Assembly (NCBI GenBank): GCA_910587755.1
Contig: CAJUNZ010000013.1
Span: forward strand, 1 to 42,423
Reading direction: 5' to 3'
DNA length: 42,423 nucleotides
From: an uncultured Acetatifactor sp.
Lineage (GTDB): Bacteria > Bacillota > Clostridia > Lachnospirales > Lachnospiraceae
Below the pieces are notes generated by a model. It was not told where the DNA came from. It made no database searches and saw only the letters and a list, made by a program, of their open reading frames with translations. Each line of letters opens with the position of its first letter. Position 1 is the first letter of the stretch. Position numbers and translations under genes: made by a program. Shown piece by piece: positions 15,341 to 23,400 of the stretch.

Positions 15341-17917
15341 CTATCCTCTATTCAGATACTGCACAATAACCTCTTTTAACAGCTCAATATTGATGGGTTT
15401 CGCCAGATGGACATTCATGCCCGCCGCCAGAGCTTCCTTTTCATCCTCCGCAAAAGCATTTGCGGTCATGGCGATAATAGGAATCTGACCGGCATCCCTG
15501 CGCTCCAGGGCCCGAATGGCCCTTGTGGCGTCATAGCCGTTCATCACAGGCATCTGCACATCCATGAGAATAGCGTCAAATTCCCCTTCCCGGGCATCCC
15601 TGAACCGCTCCAGAGCCATCTGACCATTCTCCACCAGCACACAGTCCGCTCCCTCCACGGCCAGAATCTCCCTCAGAATCTCCGCATTGATCTCATTGTC
15701 CTCTGCCGCCAGGAAATGCAGCCCTTCCAGATTGCCGCTCTCCGCAGCCTGGGCCACCGTCTTCCCTCCTTCTCCCGCCTGCATCTCCAGGATCTTCTCC
15801 TGAAAAGCAGACACAAAGAAGGGCCTTGAGAGAACTCCCGCCCGTTCCATCCGGGCTGCCTCCTCCACTGCCTCCCCATTGCCATCCTTTAAAAACAGCA
15901 CCGGCACCATGGCTCCCATCTTTTCCCGCAGCAGTTCCGCCCCCTGGATCCCATTCATTCCCGGCAGTTCCCAGTCCATCAGAAGCACCTGATAATTCTC
16001 CTCTTTCCGGCCCTTCTCCTGCACCAGGGCCGCCGCCTCTTCCACGCTGGAAGCCGTGTCCACCACAACCCCCGCATCCATAAGGCGCACTTCAATATCT
16101 CTTCGCACACCTGCGTCCTGAGCCACCGCCAGAATCCGGGAAACACCGCATTTCATCCAGAACTGCCTGTCTGTCCGGCTCTCCGGTATGCGGCACTCCA
16201 GCTCCACTCTGAAAAGGCTTCCTTTGCCCACCTCGCTGAAGACATCTATGCTCCCGCCCATGAGCTCCACAATATTTTTCGTGATGGCCATTCCCAGGCC
16301 CGTGCCCTGAACCTTGTTGGTGGTACTGTTCTCCGCCCGGGTGAAAGCGTCAAAAATCACTTTCAGATACTCCGGCGTCATTCCATAGCCATTGTCCTCC
16401 ACCTCAATCCGGAGCCGCTCAAACTGGCTGGAGCGCTGCTTCAAGCCAATGATCCGCAGCCAGATATCTCCGCCCTCCTGGGTGTACTTCACCCCATTGG
16501 AGAGCAGATTGATCAGAATCCGGCTGAGCCTTGTCTCATCTCCCATCATGTACTCATGCCGGATGCCCGTGACTTCCACATGAAAATTCTGTCTCTTCCC
16601 CTCCGCCATAGGACGGATCATGGCGTCCACGGAGGAGACCAGACCGCTGAGGGAAAACTCCTCCAGGGACAGCACCATTTTCCCGCTCTCAATCTTGGAG
16701 ACATCCAGAATATCGTTGATGAGACCAAGAAGATGCTGACCGGAGGCCATGATTTTCCTGGTATAATCCCGCACCTTGTCCGGATTATCCGCCTCCCTGG
16801 AAAGCAGCGCCGCAAACCCCAGAACCGCATTCATGGGAGTCCGGATATCATGGGACATATTTGAGAGAAAGGTTGTCTTGGAACTGCTGGCCACCTGAGC
16901 CGCCTGCAGCGCCTCCGCCAGATGTTGATTGTGGATCTCCCTTTCCGCCTCCCGCTCCCTGCGGCTCCTCTCCTGCTGTCTCTGATTCAGGAAATAGATC
17001 AGACAGCACAGAAAAAACGCCACCAGCATCACAAAGACCACGATATAAATATTGTGGTTTACTGTTCTGCCTTCCTGCTGTATCGCTTCCACCGGCACAT
17101 AGCCGATCAGGTACACTGTGCCGCCGTTTACAGGCCACATATAGTTCAACGCGCTCTTGCCCCGGATGTCATGGTAAAACATAAGTTTCCGGCCCTGTTC
17201 CAGGCACTGGGCAACTTCCTCCTGCAGTCCGGGCTCCTGAATATTATTGGCCCGGTAAAAGTCTTTCAGATCCAGATGCCCTGCGCTCCGCTCTCCCATT
17301 CCTGTGGGTTTCAGCACCAGCCGCTCACTGTTGGAGTCCATAACATAGAGCATGGCCCTGCCATTATAAAATCCCTCCGGCAGGGACTGGTCCAGGGTGT
17401 CGTAGACATACTCCACATAGAGCGTCCCTCTCTCCCTGCCTTCCTTTTCCACCGGACACTTTATAGTATATGCCCAAGTTCCCATATGGTTCAGATAGGA
17501 TTGGGAGATGGGCAGACCGTCCACGGTTCCTCCTGCGGAGAAATCCAGCCCTTCTTCCGTGAAAACTTCCCCCTTATGGGAAATGCCCTCCTTTTCCCCG
17601 GAGGGTATCAGAGATATCCTGGCCATGGTCTGACTGTCTTCAATGGAGAGGACGTACTCACGCGGATCCTTCGCCGCTGCGGCCTCCTGGGCCATCAGCT
17701 TCTGAAACTCAGCCTCTTTTTTCAGGATCGCCTCAATGGTACTCTTTATCAGATCCAGGCTTTCATTGAGATTCTGAACCGCCGACTCCGACATTTCCCT
17801 GGATATCTTCCGGGACACGGCAAATACAAATGCCCCAAGGATACAAAACACTATAATAATAGAAAGGAGCAGAGAAATTCCCTGATTCGTTCTGCTCCCC
17901 TTCCGCTTCTCTTTCAC
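15341..17917 (-). CDS. Hybrid sensor histidine kinase with two receiver-like domains
   Basis: The 858-residue membrane kinase has two transmembrane helices (about 13-35 and 289-311) around an extracellular sensor domain of about 250 residues. A HisKA domain follows, with phospho-acceptor H356 in NMSHDIRTPMN. The HATPase domain shows LINLLSNGVKYT, EDNGYGM and GTGLGMAI. Two receiver domains follow. The first (about 600-700) keeps an Asp in LLMDWELPGMNG but has SRP where a KP pair is expected, so it is probably degenerate. The second ends the protein and is intact (EDNEIN, D786 in LMDVQMPVMNG, TAN, KPI). The start is GTG at 17917. Ten-base direct repeats (CTTCACTGTC, plus strand) lie at 17917-17926 and 17935-17944. 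No separate response regulator is adjacent. Confidence 0.9.
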   Translation of the reverse strand: MKEKRKGSRTNQGISLLLSIIIVFCILGAFVFAVSRKISREMSESAVQNLNESLDLIKSTIEAILKKEAEFQKLMAQEAAAAKDPREYVLSIEDSQTMARISLIPSGEKEGISHKGEVFTEEGLDFSAGGTVDGLPISQSYLNHMGTWAYTIKCPVEKEGRERGTLYVEYVYDTLDQSLPEGFYNGRAMLYVMDSNSERLVLKPTGMGERSAGHLDLKDFYRANNIQEPGLQEEVAQCLEQGRKLMFYHDIRGKSALNYMWPVNGGTVYLIGYVPVEAIQQEGRTVNHNIYIVVFVMLVAFFLCCLIYFLNQRQQERSRREREAEREIHNQHLAEALQAAQVASSSKTTFLSNMSHDIRTPMNAVLGFAALLSREADNPDKVRDYTRKIMASGQHLLGLINDILDVSKIESGKMVLSLEEFSLSGLVSSVDAMIRPMAEGKRQNFHVEVTGIRHEYMMGDETRLSRILINLLSNGVKYTQEGGDIWLRIIGLKQRSSQFERLRIEVEDNGYGMTPEYLKVIFDAFTRAENSTTNKVQGTGLGMAITKNIVELMGGSIDVFSEVGKGSLFRVELECRIPESRTDRQFWMKCGVSRILAVAQDAGVRRDIEVRLMDAGVVVDTASSVEEAAALVQEKGRKEENYQVLLMDWELPGMNGIQGAELLREKMGAMVPVLFLKDGNGEAVEEAARMERAGVLSRPFFVSAFQEKILEMQAGEGGKTVAQAAESGNLEGLHFLAAEDNEINAEILREILAVEGADCVLVENGQMALERFRDAREGEFDAILMDVQMPVMNGYDATRAIRALERRDAGQIPIIAMTANAFAEDEKEALAAGMNVHLAKPINIELLKEVIVQYLNRG

Positions 17918-17974
17918 TTCACTGTCCCTTATGCCTTCACTGTCTGAATACTGTCAATACACAATTACAAGCCC

Positions 17975-18004
17975 ATTATACCCCTTCCTGCAAATTTATG
18001 TCAA
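17975..18004 (-). promoter_or_regulatory. Sigma-A promoter of the kinase/solute-binding operon
   Basis: The minus strand reads TTGACA, an 18-bp spacer and TATAAT. It sits inside the inserted segment only about 26 bp from its border, so the segment brings its own promoter. Confidence 0.8.
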
Positions 18005-18017
18005 CATGATTTGCAAA

Positions 18018-18034
18018 TGACAGCCAAGTGACAC
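18018..18034. repeat. Imperfect inverted repeat matching 13993-14009
   Basis: TGACAGCCAAGTGACAC here is the reverse complement, at 14 of 17 positions, of GTGTCATTCTGCTGTCA at 13993-14009. The two copies flank the interrupting segment, but the other copy lies inside protease coding sequence, so the pair may be chance. Confidence 0.35.
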
Positions 18035-18185
18035 AATCCCCCGTGTCGAGCACCGCCACAGTGACACCCCTGCCGTCCAGGCCCTCCCGGACATTTCCCG
18101 CTACCATTTCCCTCACACGCTGCATAATAAAAAATCCCGGCATACCTTTCTTTCTATAGTATGCCGGAATTTTATTCCTGTTCAT
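18030..18185 (-). pseudogene. N-terminal fragment of the split S8 subtilisin-like protease
   Basis: About 50 codons encode the protease N-terminus, ending GRGVTVAVLDTG, where the Asp is the first member of the subtilase triad. The frame then runs into unrelated sequence and stops at 17976. The rest of the protease is at 13169-14016. The start is uncertain. An ATG at 18185 overlaps the stop codon of the upstream LRR gene (ATGA) but has only a weak ribosome site, while ATGs at 18125 and 18107 follow a terminator hairpin. Family N-termini suggest one of the later starts. Confidence 0.75.
18129..18167 (-). terminator. Rho-independent terminator after the second LRR gene
   Basis: On the minus strand a perfect 9-bp stem CCGGCATAC/GTATGCCGG with a 13-base loop is followed by GATTTTTTATT. 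It lies just past the LRR stop codon and overlaps the first codons of the split protease. Confidence 0.8.
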
Positions 18186-20332
18186 CTGCGAATTTTTCTG
18201 TTCCTGGAGACATTTCCTGCCCACAGCACCGTTCCCGCCGTCAGCAGAATGCCGCAGGAGAGCAGCTTCATCATGTCGGCAGCGGACCCCTGGCTCCTGA
18301 CAGGCGCCCCGCTCTGGGCTTCCATCTTCACGTTCACCTCCAGAAGTTCCTCCTGGCTCTCTGCCGGTCCCACCCCAAGAACTCCGGTCACGGAAGGAGA
18401 AGTGGTCACAAACCGAACTGCCTCCGCTCCCTCCAGCAGGACACGCTCTGCCTCAAGGAGATCCAACTGTCCGTTCCTGTCAACAGCCAGAACTTTCACT
18501 TCCTGGCCTTTGAGAGCTTCAGGCAGAGGAAGTACCACGGTCAGCGGCTGATTTCCAAGCTTTGTCAAAGGAATGCCGCTCCCGTCTGACAGGGACAGAC
18601 TGTATACTGCCATATCATCCGGCGGCTGCACCTGAAAAGTGCGCAGGCATGCCTCCTTCATTCCGGCGCCGTCCTCCGGCTGCCCTATGGTGAGAGTATA
18701 GCTCCTGTCCGCTCCCTCCAGGGAGGCCTCCGCACCTTCCAGTCCCTCCACCTTGACACCTGCCACCTGGGTCACATCTTTCTCATATCCTCTGTAGGCC
18801 ATATTGGAGAGCCTGGCGGCAGAAGTCTCATGAGTGTGTTCCGGCTCCTGCCCTTCATAGGCGAGCGCGATATTGCCAAAGGCGAAAAGTCCCAGTTTCT
18901 GCAGAGATGCCGGCAGCGTAATACTGCCCTGCAGGCCGGTGCCGAAAAACGCCCTGTCTTTTATTTCCTGCAGATTCTGCCCAAATTTCACCTGATTCAG
19001 CCGGGAACAGCCCTCAAAGGCGCCCTCCCCTGCCACCAGCAGGCTTTCAGGCAGGGAGACGCTTTCAATCTCCTCATGCCCCTGGAAGACTTCCGCCCCA
19101 ATGACACGCACCCCTTCCGGGATCACCAGCTCACGGGCATTTCCCCGGTAAGCCACCAGCACGCCGCCGCTGATCAGAAAATCTCCCAAAGCGCCTTCCA
19201 CAGCCTCTCCCTTCAGGAACCGTTCCACCCAGGGAGTATAGGTAAATGCCTTTGGTTCCACACTCCTGACCGTGGCAGGAATCACCGCGCTCTCCAGAGC
19301 GTCGCAGTGGTAGAAGGCCCCATAGGCAATCTCCTCCACTCCCTCCGGCAGTACCACCGTCTTCAGAGCGCTCCTCGAAAAGGCGAACTGCCCGATCTGG
19401 CGGACTCCCTCCGGCAGGGCCAGGGTATCCAGGTCCGTTCTCTTATAGTAAGCCCAGTCGGCCACCGACGTCCCGTCAACTATGGTATACTTGGGCACAC
19501 CACTGTTCCAGTCGAACTCTCTAAGATCAGTCAGTCCAGGATTCTCTCTCACAGCGGCGGATGTGTCTCCGTCATATACCCGTTCCTGCTTATTGTCCAC
19601 AAAAACCACCGCATTGTTCCCCACCACATGGGTGCTTCCCAGGAGATTACCCGTCTCCTGGACAGGTTCCTGGGTGGGCGGCGCTTCCGTGACAGCGGGC
19701 TCCCCTGTGCCGGAAGGCTCCGGTATGGAAGGTTCTCCCTTGTCCGGGGCATCCTCCTTCTCCGGCATCTCTTTCTGACGCTCATAGAATGCCGCCGCAA
19801 AGGTATCTGCCGCGCTGCCCGGGTCGCAGTGTATGGTCAGCTGGTAACAGCCGTCAAAAGCCGTGTCATGAATGTTGGATGTCTCCGCCGGAATGCTGAT
19901 ATTTTTCATATTATAGCAGTCTCCGAAGGCCAGAATACCGATGGATTTGACATTGGACGGAATGGTCATCTGCTCCAGGCCTGTACAGCCTGCAAATGCA
20001 TAATCTCCCACCTCCCGCAGCCCATTGCCCAGAACCACTGTGTCCAGGCTGTCGCATCCCCAGAAGGCATAGGACTCAATGGTCTTGACGGAGTTGGGAA
20101 CCACCACCAGTTCGACGTTGTCATTCTCCTCAAAGGCCCCCTCACGGATCACCTGAACCGTATCCGGAATAGAGACATTTTTCTCGTTTCCACGATACCT
20201 TACAAGCGCACTTCCCTCCATTTTAAAATCGGAAGCAGATGTTGCCGCATCTGCCTCCGATACAGGAAGCTGCATGATTATCAGTGCCGTGGCTATCATC
20301 AAGACACCCCAATTACGCTTTTTCCTCTTCAT
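18182..20332 (-). CDS. BspA-like leucine-rich-repeat surface protein with C-terminal membrane anchor
   Basis: The 716-residue protein has a Sec signal peptide (about 1-29, ending SEADA). Two blocks of BspA/TpLRR-type (LRR_5) repeats follow (about 35-165 and 285-500), with the recurring pattern IPxxVxxIxxxAFxxC. They are separated by a Pro/Glu/Thr-rich linker (about 185-230). The last 30 residues are a hydrophobic helix and a basic tail (NVSRNRKIRR) without an LPXTG-type motif, so it is probably anchored by the helix itself. This class acts in surface adhesion. It is downstream of the sortase and the large LRR gene, with mini-ORFs in the 94-bp gap. Its own ribosome site (AAAGG) is weak, which suggests translational coupling. 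Confidence 0.85.
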   Translation of the reverse strand: MKRKKRNWGVLMIATALIIMQLPVSEADAATSASDFKMEGSALVRYRGNEKNVSIPDTVQVIREGAFEENDNVELVVVPNSVKTIESYAFWGCDSLDTVVLGNGLREVGDYAFAGCTGLEQMTIPSNVKSIGILAFGDCYNMKNISIPAETSNIHDTAFDGCYQLTIHCDPGSAADTFAAAFYERQKEMPEKEDAPDKGEPSIPEPSGTGEPAVTEAPPTQEPVQETGNLLGSTHVVGNNAVVFVDNKQERVYDGDTSAAVRENPGLTDLREFDWNSGVPKYTIVDGTSVADWAYYKRTDLDTLALPEGVRQIGQFAFSRSALKTVVLPEGVEEIAYGAFYHCDALESAVIPATVRSVEPKAFTYTPWVERFLKGEAVEGALGDFLISGGVLVAYRGNARELVIPEGVRVIGAEVFQGHEEIESVSLPESLLVAGEGAFEGCSRLNQVKFGQNLQEIKDRAFFGTGLQGSITLPASLQKLGLFAFGNIALAYEGQEPEHTHETSAARLSNMAYRGYEKDVTQVAGVKVEGLEGAEASLEGADRSYTLTIGQPEDGAGMKEACLRTFQVQPPDDMAVYSLSLSDGSGIPLTKLGNQPLTVVLPLPEALKGQEVKVLAVDRNGQLDLLEAERVLLEGAEAVRFVTTSPSVTGVLGVGPAESQEELLEVNVKMEAQSGAPVRSQGSAADMMKLLSCGILLTAGTVLWAGNVSRNRKIRR

Positions 20333-20342
20333 ATTTTTGCCT

Positions 20343-20390
20343 TTACTCTAACTTTTTTGTCTCCTGCTCTGGCTTCCTGCCTCTCTGCAT
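20343..20390 (-). other. 15-codon mini-ORF with stop-start junction
   Basis: The ATG follows directly after the TAA of the previous mini-ORF (TAAATG). The ORF encodes MQRGRKPEQETKKLE and ends 10 bases before the second LRR gene. Its sequence resembles a decayed copy of the large LRR protein's basic tail. Expression is not shown. Confidence 0.35.
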
Positions 20391-20462
20391 TTATGCCCTT
20401 GCTCCGGCTTTCTGCTCTCTGTGCATTTATGCCCTCGCCTTGACCTTCTGCTTCTTCCTGCT
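20355..20462 (-). repeat. Three tandem repeats of about 36 bp covering the LRR gene's 3' end
   Basis: The sequence GCATTTATGCCCT recurs exactly 36 bp apart (20387 and 20423), and the flanks are similar (CAGAAAGCC-GAGCA type). Each complete unit codes for a basic peptide, a TAA stop and an immediately following ATG. The third unit has lost the stop. Confidence 0.6.
20391..20426 (-). other. 11-codon mini-ORF with stop-start junction
   Basis: The ATG directly follows the TAA of the large LRR gene (TAAATG). The ORF encodes MHREQKAGARA, clearly like that gene's last residues QKVKARA, and ends in TAA followed again by ATG. It may let ribosomes travel from one LRR gene to the next. Confidence 0.35.
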
Positions 20463-23400
20463 CTTTCCGCCATCCTTCTGCATAAAGAAGACAAAGGATA
20501 GACATGCCAGGCCGATAGACAGGAACCACTTAGGGTGAATGCCGTCGCCGGTCTTAGGTGTGGAGTCAACCGCTCCGCCTCCCTCTGACAGGCTGTTCAG
20601 GTTCGCATAGATCACATAAGGTGAAAAATGCTCTGCCGTAAAGGTAATACAGGACACACCGTTGATGGTGGTGAACTTCGGCGCCAGCTTATCCAGTTTG
20701 TCATTCACCACGCCGGCCACCTTATTATTCCCTGCGTAAGGAATCAGAGAATCCGGCAGCGGCAGGGTAATGGTGATAGACAGCCCTGTGGTATCCGTAA
20801 TCTTTTTCTCTCCCGTGGCATCGTAAAGGGAAATGTCCATGGGGAAATACTTAATGTTGTCAATGCTTCCGTATTCGGTAAGCAGTGCCCTCAGCACAGC
20901 CTCCGCCGCAGCGCTGCTCTCGGTAATCTTAATGGTAAAGTTATCGGAAGATCCGTTTACCGTGGCCGAAACCACACCAGTATTGGAAAGTCCGTTCTTG
21001 TCTATAACCACCGTAGTACCGCCGTTTGTGGTACCGTCAGTTCCTGAGCCAGGACGGTTGCTGCCGCTTCCGCCGCCGGAGCTGGAACCGCCCCCTGTGC
21101 CGCTTCCACTTCCACTTCCGCTTCCCGTGCTTCCACCATTATTTCCATTTGACTTTGACCTGTAATTGGCAATTACTGCCACATCATGATCCGGCATGGT
21201 GATAATCGCCGCGGACATGGTAGTGTCCGTTATGGCTGTATTGGCGGGACTCACGGTCCATCCGCCGAACTCCTGGTCTGCCGGCGGATCATTGGCCACA
21301 ATGATAATCTGGGAACCGGGAACATAACTTCCGGAGCCGCTTCCGTTGCGCACCGTCAGAGTGTGGGGCGTAGCCGTCCGGTTGCCTGAGCCGGTGTTGC
21401 CCGAACCTGTATTGCTGGAGCCGGTGCCCGGTGAAGGACTGGGCGAACCGGACTGGCCGGGTCCAGGGCTGGTTGACGGCGAGGGACTGGGAATCTCGCT
21501 GTACTGTGCGTAGGTATCCATATCCTCCAGCACGTTCACAGGAAGAGGTTTCCATCCTGTGAAGTTAAATCCGGTCCTGTTCTGCATGGACTGAGTCAGA
21601 GACGGCGGAATTACGGCATCCTTTCCGTCTTCCACCCGCAGAGTCAGGAGAACGGTATCATCATAGTCAATAAACCGCACGCTATGCTTTGTATCGGCAG
21701 AGTCAATCTTCTCATACTGTGCATAAAGATTATACGGATTTTCCGTCTCATCCGTGATATGCAGATCCTCGGGCCACCATCCGATAAAGCCGTATCCCTC
21801 CACCTCAGGAGGAATGGGAGGCACTGCATCCTCGCCCGGCGTCACGGACTGGGTGCTCAGCACAGTCTCCTTGTCAAAGGCATAGAACACAACTGTCTTC
21901 TGATATTCCGAAGGATCCAGGTTCTCGTACTTGGCATATACCTTCAGATCTCCGGTGACAATTGTTCCGGAAGGCGGTGTCCAGGTAAGCCTGGTATATC
22001 CCACCGTCGGCGGCAGATTCTCCAAGTCTTCCGGTGCTGTAAAAGGACTTCCCTCCTCAACATACTGTTCCGCCACCTTCTTCAGTTCCGTATCATAGAA
22101 GGTAACTGTGTAAACAGGAAGAATATAACGCACATTGATACCGTTTTCTTTGGCGTAAAGCTCCGCCACGCTGCCTTCCACACAGACAAAGGTTAATGCC
22201 GGTTTATCTGTCAGTCCGTCTCCGGTGGTATCATCAAATGCTTTCTCATGAATGACGCTCACACTGTTGGGTACGCGCAGCATTCTGATGGCACTGTCTG
22301 AAAAGGCATCTTTTGCAATAGTCCGGCAGCTGTCCGGCAGCGTCACGGTAAACAGCGCTGATGTATCCTGGAACGCACTTGCAGGCACTGTGGAAATCCG
22401 GGACCCACTCAGATCCGCCGACTCAATATTGCTGCCCATAAAGGCTTCTTCATAAATCTCCGTAACACCTTCCAGATCAGAAGGTTCCACAATATGGGGC
22501 TTTCTTCCACTGAGGTACTCCACAAGCTTTACATGGCTGCCGTTCCCGTCTGTCTCAAAAATCAAGGCGTCCTCACAGACAAACTGCGGATTTCCATTAA
22601 AGTTCACATCTGCCAGGATATCACATCCCCGGAAAGGACTCTTGCCGATTTTTGTCACTGTAGCCGGTAAATTCACCTTATCCAGCACGACGCAACCATC
22701 AAATGCATGATCTCCAATCGTCTGTGTCTTGTCGCTAAACGTAATCTCTTTCAGATACTTGGCACCTTTGAAAGCATCAGCAGATACATCCTGAATCCCT
22801 TCAGCCACGATAGTTTTTCGCAGAACAGTTCCACCTGTCAGGACATCTGTTCCAAATTCTCTTTTGCTTTCACCATATTCAAACAAACCATAGTCAATCT
22901 TATTTCCAGCTTCATCTACAAAATCATTTCCGTTCTCATCTTTTGACACTCTTCCAATGTCTTGAATACCCTCTGGAAGCACAATATTCAACGCGGCAGA
23001 AATGATATTGCTTTCATCTTCTGTCAAAGTCTCGCTACCAGTAACATATTTATTGGCTGCAGTTCTGGCTGCCTGCTCGAATTCCGGAGTGATATACGCA
23101 TAGTTTGCTGACGTATACTTGTTACCAGAATCCATATCTTTAAGGGTCGGATAGTCTACCAGCGTATTTTTACCTGTATCCTTGTTATACTGTACTACCA
23201 GGTTCGTGGGCCACCCGCTCTGATAAGTGATATAGGTCTCATCCTGACCACCTGCATTGATATTCTCACTTGGAGACATAGCGTATAAAAATGCCTGACA
23301 GTCCATGGAAATAGGTCCCACAAAATTTAAAACAGGATTCTTAACAGGTTCATAAGGTGTGGATCCATCACCGGCAGAAACTCCGTTATTGTCCGCAGGG

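Larger units (their letters stand above)
14012..18029 (-). other. 4,018-bp segment interrupting the S8 protease gene
   Basis: The segment carries a promoter, a hybrid sensor kinase and a solute-binding lipoprotein, and lies exactly between the two halves of one protease gene. The minus-strand pentamer GTGTC occurs at both borders (plus 14012-14016 and 18030-18034). Joining the borders there gives an in-frame reading LDTGDCVCDSRMTPEGIGRHPDL-type sequence. An alternative join at GG gives LDTGVCDSRM, also in frame. No integrase, transposase or intron-encoded protein is inside. The true element ends are therefore uncertain by a few bases. Confidence 0.6.

Noticed and set aside
14012..18029. Group II intron, IS element or prophage as the explanation for the protease interruption
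   Set aside because: No reverse transcriptase, transposase, integrase or phage gene and no clear terminal inverted repeats at the exact borders; both ORFs are a kinase and a binding protein.
21040..21150. Repetitive plus-strand Pro/Leu-rich frame that might suggest a short repeat array
   Set aside because: It is the antisense of the Gly/Ser wall-spanning linker of the LRR protein, and no CRISPR-like repeat-spacer order is present.
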